Part shown: piece after piece, positions 10,301 through 19,084 of the stretch
How the letters are laid out: each line of letters begins with the position of its first letter
Position numbering within the stretch: position 1 is the stretch's first letter
Assembly: GCA_009881065.1 (NCBI GenBank)
Contig: WXFE01000130.1
Span: forward strand, 1 to 36,416
DNA: 36,416 nucleotides
Reading direction: 5' to 3'
Source: Bacteroidales bacterium
GTDB taxonomy: Bacteria; Bacteroidota; Bacteroidia; Bacteroidales; VadinHA17
Made by a program: the position numbers and the translations under genes
Notes under the pieces: generated by a model
Database searches by the model: none
What the model was told of the DNA's origin: nothing
What the model saw: only the letters and a program-made list of their open reading frames with translations

Positions 10301-13300
10301 GACCCATATCTCTGCCGATAGCGGGGCACCGTCATCAGTTTGCGGGCGACGTGTGCGGATGGGGTTCCTCACGCCAACCATCACAACCCTTACATTACTG
10401 AGGTTGGGATTACCGCTTACCGAGATGCGGGCTATTCCGTCATGCACTGACCAGATGTCAGCCTCGCTCACTACTGAACCCGGAGCACGCATGGCCGCAT
10501 CACGTGACTGTTTGGCGTCAAGCAACAGAGAAAGATCAATATCTATCTTGTTCAGCTCGGGCCAGACAACAGCCCTCTGCTCCTCGCTTTCATTGCTGTA
10601 CCTGCCATACGGAGTGAGCTTCACCGGTATCTCGTACTCATAGAAGTTATTCTTGTAGTCAGACCCCAGCCTTACAAACACTGTCAGCTCGTCATCCTGA
10701 AGCGGTTCACCGATTAGCGCCTCGGCATGCACCTCCATCTTCAGCCTGCGGTATTGCCTCATGTCAAGGGCCACATTCTTGTAGGTGGCCCTGGCATCAC
10801 CGTCGGCCAGATCGCGGACACGAAGCACCATAGACTGCTCATTAAGCTGCCTCAGGTGAGGATTTGACGGGTCAATGACCCGGTCAAAGCCCGGAGGCAG
10901 GACGTAGTTCACCGGCTCCTTGCCGGCATTTTCCTCAATACTTACCGAGCTGATCTCAAAAGAACCGTCATCCTCTTCGGGAACAGTGATGCGCTCACCA
11001 CCCTCAAAGAAGGAGAGGTTGTATTTGCGCCATTCTGACCTGATAAGCTCCAGCCGTGCAAAACGCATGATAACATGCTCATCGAAATTACGCATGTACA
11101 TCCGGAGGAACCTGATTGACTTGAAATCGCGTATCGAGCCTACGATCCTTTCATAGTCGGTGATCGGTATCTTGAACTGGTACCATTTGACGGGCGATTT
11201 GTCGCCGTTGGCGAAAGTGGCTGTGTATTCAAGCTGGTCAACGATGAAGTTCCTGCCCACAACCATATCCTCAGGCCGCAGGCTCACGTGGTACTGATAA
11301 TAGCTCTCCGTCTCGCTGAGGGTGTTGTCACGGTTGATATCCTCCGTATCAGGCAGCGTGGAACCGCTGGTGGGATATGACTCGTCTGACATCTCCGATG
11401 TGGGTGAGTTGCCTTCGGTGCCGTTGAAATTCTTGTAGCGTTCAAGGATGCCAAGCTGCAGCAGGTCATAGTCAGACCCCCTGAAATAGTGGAAGTCATC
11501 ATTCGCCGGATCTTGAAGTATCTTTTCAAGTATCTCGGGGCTCACAACCGCCCCGACAGCCTGCAGGTAACTGTCAAAGAAGGTTCTCTCATCCTCGTTG
11601 CTAAGGCCGTCAAGGCCAACATCCTGGTAGCGACGTGACTCAATGTTGTTGTCAAAGGCGTGTACCACGGCCTGAACCGTAGGAACCCTTCCCCATACAG
11701 TGGTGTCAACATTCACCACCAGCGGCGAGGTGGGCAGCCCGTTTTCAAACTGCTTCCGCGAATCGCGAAGAATATCCTCGGAAATATTACCCAGGTTGAA
11801 GTAAAGATCACCACCTTCATGGTCAGGATTCTCAACGAACGGATCCATCAGCCAGAACTTGATGTACTGGATGTTTGCCGACTCGAAGTCATTTGTCAGC
11901 AGCTCGCGCATCATCCCTCCCCAGCGGGTGCGCGGCGAGTTCAGAAGTCCGTCGTAATTGAGCCCTGCCGAATATTCTCCGGCCTGCGCATCAAAGTTGT
12001 ACGGCCCGCGCTCCTCAGGATAAAATGCCACGTTCAGCACTGAGATGTTTGTAGGGATACCGCTGGGCGACTCCTTGTAAGGGAAAATCTCGGTCTCATA
12101 GATCTCCCTCACAAAGTGGCTCGACTGGGTGTCAGGATTGGAGCGGATATGCCCCGGGGTGGTTGAACCGTTGCGCAGGAAGAGCGGATCGATGACATAC
12201 CATGCCAGCCTTGCCCTGTTGATTCCTGAACGGAGATCCTTGCTCAGCCTTGCCTCAGGGAAATAATGATCAAGGCCCTGGGGTATGCTGGCCAGTGACC
12301 ATGCATTGAACGCCCTGAGGTCCAGAGAAATCTCGCTTGCTTCAAAGTCATCAATGTAAACAGCTCCCTCCGATGTGATTGCCCTGCTGTGCCCGGGTAC
12401 CAGATGTGCAAATTCGCCAAAGAAGTTTATAGATGAAGGAGTGTTCGTTTTTATGAACGGGAGCTTGTTGATGACATTGGTCAAAAACTGTGACTCTGAG
12501 CGGTATGATGCATCAAAACCATAGATGGTGTTGGAGATCGGGTCATCACCATATGTAACTTTCTGTGTATAAGGCCTCTCAGTAAGTCTCAGCACCGTGC
12601 CGCCAAGATTGAACTTGTCAGAGAAGCGGTAGTTGAGGTGGGTCCCGAGAAGCGTTTTTGTCTGCAGGCCGAAGAACTGGTTGCTTTCAAGTGATACCTG
12701 TACCGGTGTCTGAGACTCGATTATTGCTGAGTTGATAATCTTTACCGAACCCATGTTGTAGTCAACCGTGTAGTCAACGTTCTCAGTCAGCGTAACTCCA
12801 CCTGCGGTAACCTTTACTGACCCCTCCGGGATATTTGCCACGTTGAGTCTTATCTCGGAGCCCGATGCGGATGTGAACTGGCCTCTCAGGAGGTACTTGT
12901 TCTTCTCGGCCATCTGCCTTGCCACCGTCTGGGTGGAGTCATACAGTTCAGTAAAGACATATTTTCTGATCTGCTCCGGATCAGTGATATACTTCAGCAG
13001 GTGGCGGCCAAACGGTTCAAGCACCGGGAAAATAATCCTCCCCCTTTCAGCCATCACCGTTATGCCGTCAACGAAGTCAAACAGGCCGTCAGGCTGCCGG
13101 TCAAGCTGTGAGTTGAGCTGGTCAAGCCCGAGAGCCTGAAGCAATACCTGTCCATCAAGCGGGGTGCCGGGCAGGTAGTTCAGGGCATTGCCCGTCTTGT
13201 CATCCTGGTAGAGTATGTTAACCTCGAAATTCTTTGGTTCAATCCTCCCTGAGCCGATGTTGTAGATGTTTTTCATCATCAGCTTCCAGGTGGGTATCTG

Positions 13301-14797
13301 CGGACTCAGGGAGGTGCCTTTTATGAGCTTGAGAATGAGGGCGTCAGGCGCAGTAATACCGTCTGTAGAGAACTCGCCCACCTTGAATACCTGCCCGTTC
13401 AGGGTGTACTCGTAAGCTACCGCAAGAACCTCATCATTATTAAGGGCCACGTTCAGGGAGATATAGCCCAGCTGCCGGTTCACCGTATATTCGCGTTCCG
13501 TCAGTTTGCGTGCATTCTCTATCTTCTCGTAGTCACGTCCTATCTGAAATCCGGGGTATAACCCGGCAAAAGCATCAGCCACCTGGTCAATGTTCCTTAC
13601 ATTGCTGTATGTGGTGTTGAGCTGTTCATAGAGACCGTTGGTGTTGTTGGAGGGATTCAGCGGTGTGCCGGGAATTCCCTGAAACTCAGGAACACTATTG
13701 AATATATTTGCCTGGTTCTCTGCAAGGTCAAGGAAGGCAATAATGTTCCTGTTGCTGACATCCTCAAAACGGCTTGTCTGGTTGGTAATCCAGACTTCGA
13801 TCTTCTCAATATTGAGACCTGTGCTGACTATGGGCAGGTTCGAGAGCGCCCCGTCAAAATTATTCCTGAACTCCTGCGAGAGGAAAAAGTGACGGTTGGC
13901 TTCGTAATTGTCAGCAGTAATCTCGTAGTCACTTATCTGTGAACCTCCTTTCACCTCCACCACTGACGACTCACCCTTCTGCTGTGAGAAGACGGTTGTC
14001 ATCGTCAGCTTTCCGAACTGAAGCTCGGTCTTCAGGCCGAAGAGGCTGTAGCTTCCGGTGATCAGGGTACCGTTGAGCGGAAGGGTTACATCACCGGCCT
14101 CTATCTTCTTGATGATCTCATCCTCCTTGCCGGAGTATTCAAGCTTGGTCCGGTTTTCAAACTCGAACATTGCTTCCGTATTGTAATTGATGCCCAGTTG
14201 CATCTTGTCGCCGATGGTGCCGGTGACATTCATCTGTATCTTTTCCTGGAAGTCAAATGTAGGAATGGTTCTCAGCCTTTCTGAGATGGTAGGGTTCTCA
14301 GTATGTGAAATATTGATGCCGAATATCAGTTCTGCCGATCCCTGCGGGACGATATTTATTATGTTGCTGCCGAAGATGCGGTCAAAAGTCTCCCCTCCGA
14401 CCTCTATCTGCGGGATGAGTGACGACCTGTAGCCGGTTGCGTCACCCCGCAGGCTGGCGTCCCAGTACTCTCTCATGGCCTGGTTGAATTCGAACCTGCG
14501 GTACTCTTCCGCTGACATGTATACCGGTTTGCGGAAGTCGAGAGTGCCTGCCTTCTGGTATATGATGTACTGGTTGTTCCGGCCGTCATACTCTACCCGG
14601 GTGGTAATGTTGGAGGGGTTGTAGAGGAAGAGAGGTGATGACTTTTTAGCCTCCCACGGGAATGCCGGATCATAGTTCAGTCTGAGGAGAGAATTGTCAG
14701 TCTCGGTCTGCGCCTTTATGACAAGCGAAGAAAGGGAGAAGAGCATCAATAGCCCCACCCTGATCAGGAGATCTCTATTATGTAAAGAAAACTGCAA
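7391..14797 (-). CDS. sprA: SprA (Sov), type IX secretion outer-membrane translocon
   Basis: A 2468-residue protein, near the usual 2,300-2,500 residues of SprA/Sov. It is the giant beta-barrel pore of the type IX secretion system, through which proteins with C-terminal sorting domains cross the outer membrane; in gliding relatives it also exports adhesins. A signal peptide is visible (residues 1-29, ending SSLVIKA before QTETDN). Family hallmarks include LNYDPAFPWEAKKSSPLFLYNPSN after it (here split as LNYDPAFPWE and LFLYNPSN), GSNIINIVPQGSAELIFGI, VYIDDFEAS, VDQLEYTA, and AEIWVNELRLADF. The C-terminus GFSLRFTLVQ fits a final membrane strand. It follows ruvA by 13 bp and precedes gcvH, a conserved Bacteroidota arrangement. 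The frame is intact. Other T9SS genes (porK-N, sprE, porV) are not in the window. Confidence 0.96.
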   Translation of the reverse strand: MQFSLHNRDLLIRVGLLMLFSLSSLVIKAQTETDNSLLRLNYDPAFPWEAKKSSPLFLYNPSNITTRVEYDGRNNQYIIYQKAGTLDFRKPVYMSAEEYRRFEFNQAMREYWDASLRGDATGYRSSLIPQIEVGGETFDRIFGSNIINIVPQGSAELIFGINISHTENPTISERLRTIPTFDFQEKIQMNVTGTIGDKMQLGINYNTEAMFEFENRTKLEYSGKEDEIIKKIEAGDVTLPLNGTLITGSYSLFGLKTELQFGKLTMTTVFSQQKGESSVVEVKGGSQISDYEITADNYEANRHFFLSQEFRNNFDGALSNLPIVSTGLNIEKIEVWITNQTSRFEDVSNRNIIAFLDLAENQANIFNSVPEFQGIPGTPLNPSNNTNGLYEQLNTTYSNVRNIDQVADAFAGLYPGFQIGRDYEKIENARKLTEREYTVNRQLGYISLNVALNNDEVLAVAYEYTLNGQVFKVGEFSTDGITAPDALILKLIKGTSLSPQIPTWKLMMKNIYNIGSGRIEPKNFEVNILYQDDKTGNALNYLPGTPLDGQVLLQALGLDQLNSQLDRQPDGLFDFVDGITVMAERGRIIFPVLEPFGRHLLKYITDPEQIRKYVFTELYDSTQTVARQMAEKNKYLLRGQFTSASGSEIRLNVANIPEGSVKVTAGGVTLTENVDYTVDYNMGSVKIINSAIIESQTPVQVSLESNQFFGLQTKTLLGTHLNYRFSDKFNLGGTVLRLTERPYTQKVTYGDDPISNTIYGFDASYRSESQFLTNVINKLPFIKTNTPSSINFFGEFAHLVPGHSRAITSEGAVYIDDFEASEISLDLRAFNAWSLASIPQGLDHYFPEARLSKDLRSGINRARLAWYVIDPLFLRNGSTTPGHIRSNPDTQSSHFVREIYETEIFPYKESPSGIPTNISVLNVAFYPEERGPYNFDAQAGEYSAGLNYDGLLNSPRTRWGGMMRELLTNDFESANIQYIKFWLMDPFVENPDHEGGDLYFNLGNISEDILRDSRKQFENGLPTSPLVVNVDTTVWGRVPTVQAVVHAFDNNIESRRYQDVGLDGLSNEDERTFFDSYLQAVGAVVSPEILEKILQDPANDDFHYFRGSDYDLLQLGILERYKNFNGTEGNSPTSEMSDESYPTSGSTLPDTEDINRDNTLSETESYYQYHVSLRPEDMVVGRNFIVDQLEYTATFANGDKSPVKWYQFKIPITDYERIVGSIRDFKSIRFLRMYMRNFDEHVIMRFARLELIRSEWRKYNLSFFEGGERITVPEEDDGSFEISSVSIEENAGKEPVNYVLPPGFDRVIDPSNPHLRQLNEQSMVLRVRDLADGDARATYKNVALDMRQYRRLKMEVHAEALIGEPLQDDELTVFVRLGSDYKNNFYEYEIPVKLTPYGRYSNESEEQRAVVWPELNKIDIDLSLLLDAKQSRDAAMRAPGSVVSEADIWSVHDGIARISVSGNPNLSNVRVVMVGVRNPIRTRRPQTDDGAPLSAEIWVNELRLADFREDGGWAANAQMQARLADLGTINLVGQTSTPGWGSIDKNVSQRSMEQVIQYDLSSNLELGKFFPEKAGIRIPVYMGYSENRIRPQYDPLDPDILLNDALDNLGSKEERDSVLNLSEEYSRRRTFTVSNAGTTWRGEKPHAWDPANVTVSYAFNEVYNTDPRTEIDVERTYRGGIAYDFEARPKNFTPFQKSGLFSSSVFRLIKDFNIYLFPKHITVRTDLYRYYNEIRTRNINNPNLLIKPVFTKDFQWNRFYDIKYDITKQLKVDFTASSIARIDEPEGGVDRRRYPELFDAWRDSIMTNLASFGRPTSYYHLLNLNYNIPVNKLPLLSWLTSNARYSARYDWLAGTIFPDSLNINPGNTIKNSNNSQFTLQANLTNLYSKVKFLKEVEASTQPGAVRRMSLGYEEVTHSRRGLNFKAGKPRIIIHNLKTKDVTVTVNAPDGTVVSGKFDVVSDVRIDFTADADVTNASVDIKGRVEKKPGIASVAGKYLVRGLMALRNVSATYTVEQGHILPGYLPGTTFLGQQNYGGMSSPGWRFLVGLTDERFFDEAVINGWITTDTLLNNAAAFSKREQINMRANLEPFPGFRIDITGDRRYSETISSYLRADLNGNFPDSTRNTRITGNFTISVVSWGTAFEKIPGSGDYNSGTFERFREYTAIISQRRAQERSRIDNSYDPGFDPVTGEPVTGPYASGYGLTSAEVLVPAFLAAYTKRDPDKISLSPFPSILHIMPNWRINFEGLTRFEAVRKIFNSVSLSHQYRSTYTIGSFNTSLYYDPDESGISRIRDLKSNFIPQYEINTVTINEQFSPFINIDLGWKNSLTTRIEYRKSRTVTLNLTSNQVADIRNDEITIGAGYRFDDVAITLRSRTGQRALQSDLNIKLDLSIRDNKTLARKLIEEVNQPVAGQRVFTLGATADYVLSDRFNLQIYADHTMNDPFVANTYLTSNTNFGFSLRFTLVQ

Positions 14798-14810
14798 TCC
14801 GGCACCCTGT

Positions 14811-15392
14811 TTATAACAGTTTCAGCGCCTTCCTGACTATCTCTTCCACCTGGAGTTTATTGTTTTCCCTGAGGATGTTATCAATAACCTTTAAGACGCT
14901 GCTCCTGGCAAATCCAAGCATCACTAAAGCAGATAACGCTTCTTCACGTGCAGTATTGTCGGAAAATGTAAGAATTTCGCCGGCGCCGGCATGTTTTCCG
15001 ATTTTGTCTTTCAGGTCAACTATTATCCTCTGTGCGGTCTTCAGACCTATTCCCCTGACGCCCTTGAGAATGGCCACATTGCCACTGATTATTGCCTCCC
15101 TCAGGTCAGAAGGAGTCAACGAAGAAAGCATCATTCTCGCTGTTCCCGCTCCCACTCCGCTGACGGTGATGAGCTGTCTGAACAGGTTGCGCTCATCTGC
15201 GGTAGCAAAACCGTACAGGAGATGGGCATCATCGCGGATAGCCTCATGAATCAGTATTTTGCATGAGGCATCCTTTTCGAGGGCAGAAAAAGTATTCAGG
15301 GAAATATTTATATCATAGCCTATGCCGTTGCACTCAACCACTGCACAGGCAGGATTGAGCTCGGTCACGGTGCCGGTAATATAATCGATCAT
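14811..15392 (-). CDS. ruvA: Holliday junction branch migration protein RuvA
   Basis: A 193-residue protein that binds four-way DNA junctions as a tetramer and loads the RuvB motor. Visible are the N-terminal OB-fold (MIDYITGTVTELNPACAVVE), two helix-hairpin-helix motifs (around TVSGVGAGTARMML at about 75-88 and KGVRGIGLKTAQRII at about 109-123), and the small C-terminal domain (AREEALSALVMLGF) that contacts RuvB. Its ATG overlaps the pdxA TGA by four bases (ATGA, 15389-15392), so translation is probably coupled. sprA starts 13 bp downstream. ruvB and ruvC are elsewhere. Confidence 0.96.
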   Translation of the reverse strand: MIDYITGTVTELNPACAVVECNGIGYDINISLNTFSALEKDASCKILIHEAIRDDAHLLYGFATADERNLFRQLITVSGVGAGTARMMLSSLTPSDLREAIISGNVAILKGVRGIGLKTAQRIIVDLKDKIGKHAGAGEILTFSDNTAREEALSALVMLGFARSSVLKVIDNILRENNKLQVEEIVRKALKLL

Positions 15393-16495
15393 AATGCCTG
15401 GTCGTAATTTTCGGTCTCGGGAGGAAGCTCATCAACGTGTTCGGGATAAATCTCAATTTTTTGCGGCTGCAGCGGATTGCGGTTTATCTCTTCATGCATC
15501 TCCCTGTTACGGAATATGTCCACTGCAGAATATATGGCCTGGCGCATCGAGAGACCTGATGCCTTGTTCTTCCCGGATATGTCAAACGCCGTCCCGTGCA
15601 CCGGCGAGGTGCGTATAACCGGCAGTCCGGCCGTGAAGTTCACTCCCGTGTCAAAGGCAAGTGCCTTAAAGGCTCCCATTCCCTGGTCATGGTACATCGC
15701 CAGTACGGCATCAAACTGTCTGAAGGCGCCCGATCCGAATAAACCGTCAGCAGAATAGGGGCCAAAGGCAAATATTCCTTCTTCATTTGCCCTGGTGATG
15801 GCAGGTACTATTATGTCCCTCTCCTCATGCCCAAGCAAACCACTGTCACCGGCATGCGGGTTAAGGCCCATCACACCTATTCTCGGGCCACGTACTGCAA
15901 AATCCTGAAGCAACGAGCTGTTCAGCAGCCTGAGCTTTGCAAGGATATTCCCGATAGTGATTGCACCCGGGACATCCTTCAGGGGCAGATGCTCCGTGAC
16001 AAACCCGACCTTCATGGCCTCGGAGATCATGAGCATCAGCGCATCGTGCGATCCGGTCTTTGATTTGAGCCAATCAGTATGGCCATTGAACCTGAAACTG
16101 CCTGACTGTATATTGCTCTTGTCAATGGGCGCTGTCACCATCACATCTATCCGGCCGGCGGTAAGGTCAGTGACCGCTGCCTCCAGAGCAGCAAGGGATG
16201 ACTGACCGCCCTCGCGAGTCGACTTCCCAAGTTCAACATGCACATCATCGCCAAGGCAGTTTATAATGTTTACCTTCTTAGGGTGCGCTTCAGCGACAGA
16301 ACGTATGTTATTGAAGTTTAAATTGGTGATATTAAGCACCTTACGGTGATATGCAGCCACTTTTGGCGAACCGTAAACTACCGGCACGCAAAAACCGGTA
16401 ATCTCAGAATCGGAGAGGGCCTTCATTATGACCTCGTAGCCGATGCCATTCATGTCTCCCTGGGTAATCCCAACAACTATAGGCGTTTTATTCAT
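15389..16495 (-). CDS. pdxA: 4-hydroxythreonine-4-phosphate dehydrogenase PdxA
   Basis: A 368-residue metal-dependent NAD enzyme of the DXP-dependent pyridoxal phosphate pathway; it oxidises 4-phosphohydroxy-L-threonine. The substrate pair His139-Thr140 (NGHTDW) and the three metal histidines His169 (TEHLPL), His214 (NPHAGD) and His269 (MYHDQG) are all present, so it should be active. The N-terminal glycine motif reads GDMNGIGYE instead of the proteobacterial GDPAGIGPE, as is common in this phylum. It carries about 35 more residues than the E. coli enzyme, mostly at the C-terminus (PLQPQKIEIYPEHVDELPPE). First gene of pdxA-ruvA-sprA, divergent from mqnC across a 127-bp gap. Confidence 0.95.
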   Translation of the reverse strand: MNKTPIVVGITQGDMNGIGYEVIMKALSDSEITGFCVPVVYGSPKVAAYHRKVLNITNLNFNNIRSVAEAHPKKVNIINCLGDDVHVELGKSTREGGQSSLAALEAAVTDLTAGRIDVMVTAPIDKSNIQSGSFRFNGHTDWLKSKTGSHDALMLMISEAMKVGFVTEHLPLKDVPGAITIGNILAKLRLLNSSLLQDFAVRGPRIGVMGLNPHAGDSGLLGHEERDIIVPAITRANEEGIFAFGPYSADGLFGSGAFRQFDAVLAMYHDQGMGAFKALAFDTGVNFTAGLPVIRTSPVHGTAFDISGKNKASGLSMRQAIYSAVDIFRNREMHEEINRNPLQPQKIEIYPEHVDELPPETENYDQAL

Positions 16496-16555
16496 TGTAA
16501 ATCAGGTCTGAGGAACAGCAAAGAGGCTGTTCAGGGAGGTAAAGTTAATCAAAAA

Positions 16556-16588
16556 ATTGAATGATATTGCTTTAATATATTACCTTTA
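16556..16588 (+). promoter_or_regulatory. Candidate promoter of mqnC
   Basis: ATTG (16556-16559), a 21-base spacer, and TACCTTTA (16581-16588), one mismatch from TAnnTTTG. The expected leader is about 28 bases and contains a GGAGG at 16611-16615, seven bases before the ATG at 16623, one of the few recognisable Shine-Dalgarno sequences in this window. Confidence 0.4.
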
Positions 16589-16622
16589 CCGGCATCTGCC
16601 AATATGCTGAGGAGGCCACAGG

Positions 16623-17717
16623 ATGGGATTCAGAGAACAGATATACTACAGGCTTGACGGTGGTGGCCGCCTTACTGTTGATGAGGCCCTGAACCTGTGG
16701 AATGAAGCTCCGCCGGAGGAGCTGATGTATGTTGCCGACCTTGCCAGAAAAAGGCTTCATCCGGGCAACAGGGCAGGATGGATCATTGACCGGAATGTAA
16801 ACATCACCAATATATGCTTCTCACAGTGCCGGTTCTGCAACTTCTGCCGTACAGAAAAGCATGAAGATGTCTACGTGACCACCGATGAGGAGTATGACCG
16901 GAAAATAATGGAGCTGATGGCCCTGGGAGGTGACCAGCTTCTGCTGCAGGGAGGCATGAATCCGGCGCTGGGGCTTGATTTTTATACGGGTCTTTTCAGG
17001 AGTCTCAAGAGCCGCTGGCCCGGTTTGAAGCTTCATGCTCTCGGTCCGCCGGAGGTGGCATGGCTTGCCCGACAAGGGAAGATGAGCTACCATGATGTGC
17101 TGGTGTCGCTTCGTGATGCAGGGCTTGATTCCCTTCCCGGTGCCGGCGCCGAGATTCTTTCTGACAGGGTCAGGAAACTCGTTTCGCCTGCCAAGGCTAC
17201 CGTCAAAGAATGGCTGGGAGTGATGAGGGAGGCACACAGACTCAACCTGCCGACCTCCGCAACCATGATGTTCGGCCACGCAGAAACGATACGGGAGCGG
17301 CTCGAACATCTCGATATGCTTCGCAAACTACAGGATGACAGGCCGGCCGGGCACGACGGGTTCATAACCTTTATTCCCTGGCCATTCATGGACCGCGGCA
17401 CAAGGCTGGCTGAAAAGGATGGAATACGCAGCAGGGTGACCGCACCGGAATACCTGAAACTGATTGCAATCAGCCGGCTGATGCTTGACAATATTCCGAA
17501 CATCCAGTCATCAATACTCACCGTTGGCAGGGAGACAGCCATGATCTCACTTCACTGCGGCGCCAATGACCTGGGATCAGTGATGATTGAGGAGAATGTG
17601 GTGAGCGCCGCCGGTGACCCGTTCCGAGTCAGCCCCGGTGAGATGCAGCAGATAATCCGTGAGGCCGGGTTCATTCCGGTAAGGCGTGATCAGAGGTATA
17701 TCCCGGTGGAAGAATAG
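16623..17717 (+). CDS. mqnC: Cyclic dehypoxanthinyl futalosine synthase MqnC (radical SAM)
   Basis: A 364-residue radical SAM enzyme of the futalosine route to menaquinone; it cyclises dehypoxanthine futalosine. The 4Fe-4S cluster motif CxxxCxxC is Cys65, Cys69 and Cys72 (NICFSQCRFCNFC). Typical MqnC blocks follow: LLQGGMNPALGLDFY, KLHALGPPEVAWLAR, GLDSLPGAGAEIL, LPTSATMMFGHAET and ANDLGSVMIEENVV. MqnE is the nearest relative, but GLDSLPGAGAEIL with TSATMMFGH and the full-length match favour MqnC. It stands alone on the plus strand between pdxA (divergent) and the DUF4837 gene (convergent). A GGAGG seven bases upstream supports this ATG. No other mqn gene is in the window. Confidence 0.92.
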   Translation: MGFREQIYYRLDGGGRLTVDEALNLWNEAPPEELMYVADLARKRLHPGNRAGWIIDRNVNITNICFSQCRFCNFCRTEKHEDVYVTTDEEYDRKIMELMALGGDQLLLQGGMNPALGLDFYTGLFRSLKSRWPGLKLHALGPPEVAWLARQGKMSYHDVLVSLRDAGLDSLPGAGAEILSDRVRKLVSPAKATVKEWLGVMREAHRLNLPTSATMMFGHAETIRERLEHLDMLRKLQDDRPAGHDGFITFIPWPFMDRGTRLAEKDGIRSRVTAPEYLKLIAISRLMLDNIPNIQSSILTVGRETAMISLHCGANDLGSVMIEENVVSAAGDPFRVSPGEMQQIIREAGFIPVRRDQRYIPVEE

Positions 17718-17840
17718 TGCCAGAAATCTGAAAGCTGGCACCCGTCAGCAGTGGTGAATTGTCCCCGGAGTCTGTCCCGGCAGCCGGAGGCTGTAAGGGG
17801 AATACAGTATTGCAACCGCCCGGCAGGGCCATGATCCTTA

Positions 17841-18824
17841 TTACTGCTGCCTTTTCACTGTGTACATAAGTGCCTCAACCTGGCGTAGCAACTCCCGCTT
17901 CTCCTCCTTTGGCGCATATACAAACCCTGTGACAATAACCGCCCTGGCAGTAGTCGAATCAATAAAGGCATAAGATATGAACGGGCCGCCCATGAATCCG
18001 CCCTCGAGCGTCCATAATCCCCTCATCTCTATGTAATCAGTATCATACCTCCGGAATGAGCGGCAGCTGACCGGCATCCTCTGTTCTATCACCATGAATG
18101 ACCCGCCGTCAGGACCCTTCACTTCGGCTGACATTCGCTTCTGCGTCAGATCGGCAAGCTCGAAGCATCCGATCCTCGGGGTTGTCCGGCCGGTTACCGA
18201 TACCATCACCGACTGTGTTGTTGAAGGGGTCTCAAGCGATAACATCATGATATCATCACGGTTGAAGTCCGGTTTCCAGCCTGCAGGAATGGCCAGTTCC
18301 CATCTGGCTTCTCCTGTATTCAGGACACTTCTATGCTTCCCCGCGGAGTTTGTCAGCCATGTTATCAGCCTCTCCCTCTCCGCATCATTGATGCTGCGGC
18401 GTATCTCATCACTGTTCTCCCTCACTGCTGCGGCAAGCGAGGCGGTATCAGCAGCCGAAATGTTTACAACAAGCTGTGTCTCAGCCCATTTGTTGCGGGT
18501 ATATGTTACTGCCGGTTTCTGAATTCCGGGGTCAATTGTAACCTGTATGATGTTCCGGTGCGAGACATAGATATCGCGGAAGCCTGAAGGATTGACCGGC
18601 AGGATATTAAATGCCGGTTCAGGCTGCGGGAGGCCGACAAGCAGCGGGCTGACCTGCTCCCTGATGGCTTTGCCCGGGCTGCCATCCCACATGAATTTGT
18701 CCATAACCACCATAACCTCCCCGGTAGTGCCGGTCACATTCGGAAGGGTCCTTGTAAGTGACGAGTCACCGCACGAAGCAATGAATGCCACCATTATAAA
18801 CAGGAAAACTGAAGCTTTTCTCAT
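17841..18824 (-). CDS. DUF4837 family lipoprotein
   Basis: A 327-residue protein of unknown function restricted, as far as I know, to Bacteroidota. The N-terminus is a lipoprotein signal: MRK, a hydrophobic core, and a lipobox FIASC with the acylated cysteine at residue 18, followed by GDSS. The body matches DUF4837 features (GTTGEVMVVMDKFMWDG near the N-terminus, YVSHRNIIQVTIDP, RTRNKWA-like YTRNKWAETQ, RGLWTLEGGFMGGPFISY). Periplasmic or outer-membrane anchoring is expected. It is downstream of tatA, but a strong terminator at 18840-18869 separates them, so the two are probably not fully cotranscribed. I cannot assign a biochemical role. Confidence 0.85.
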   Translation of the reverse strand: MRKASVFLFIMVAFIASCGDSSLTRTLPNVTGTTGEVMVVMDKFMWDGSPGKAIREQVSPLLVGLPQPEPAFNILPVNPSGFRDIYVSHRNIIQVTIDPGIQKPAVTYTRNKWAETQLVVNISAADTASLAAAVRENSDEIRRSINDAERERLITWLTNSAGKHRSVLNTGEARWELAIPAGWKPDFNRDDIMMLSLETPSTTQSVMVSVTGRTTPRIGCFELADLTQKRMSAEVKGPDGGSFMVIEQRMPVSCRSFRRYDTDYIEMRGLWTLEGGFMGGPFISYAFIDSTTARAVIVTGFVYAPKEEKRELLRQVEALMYTVKRQQ

Positions 18825-18839
18825 CTCTGGCTATTATGA

Positions 18840-18869
18840 AATAAAAAGCCTGCACTTTCATGCAGGCTT
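18840..18869 (-). terminator. Intrinsic terminator after tatA
   Basis: A perfect 9-bp stem, AAGCCTGCA with TGCAGGCTT (18846-18854 and 18861-18869), closes a 6-base loop. On the minus strand it is followed by a T-rich TTTATTT tract. It lies 20 bases after the tatA stop and 15 bases before the DUF4837 start. Confidence 0.8.
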
Positions 18870-18889
18870 AAATATAAGCTTTTATTATC

Positions 18890-19063
18890 CTAGTTTTCCT
18901 TTGCAGCATCCTTATCAGCATCATCACCGGTTTCCCTGGCCTTTTTAAACTCCTTAAGCCCCTGCCCTATTCCCTTCATCAGCTCAGGAATCTTCCGTCC
19001 GCCAAACATCAGAACTACTACCAAAATTATCAGAACTATTTCAAGAGGTCCGATCCTTCCCAT
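18890..19063 (-). CDS. tatA: Twin-arginine translocase subunit TatA/TatE
   Basis: A small gene of 57 codons plus stop (ATG at 19063, TAG ending at 18890). The product opens [20 protein letters not shown], a single N-terminal membrane helix, followed by the invariant [14 protein letters not shown] hinge and amphipathic helix (FGG begins at residue 20), and ends in a charged tail ([18 protein letters not shown]). This is the classic TatA architecture; TatA oligomers form the passage for folded twin-arginine proteins across the inner membrane. It has its own exact -7 element at 19085-19092 and a strong terminator, so it looks like a monocistronic unit. No tatC is in the window, so the partner must be elsewhere. 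TatA and TatE/TatB types cannot be separated confidently. Confidence 0.93.
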   Translation of the reverse strand: MGRIGPLEIVLIILVVVLMFGGRKIPELMKGIGQGLKEFKKARETGDDADKDAAKEN

Positions 19064-19084
19064 TTTTCTGTTGATTTATTTATG

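Noticed and set aside
17781..17793. CAGCC-GGA-GGCTG inverted repeat between mqnC and the DUF4837 gene
   Set aside because: The stem is only 5 bp with no T tract on either strand, so a terminator call is not supported.
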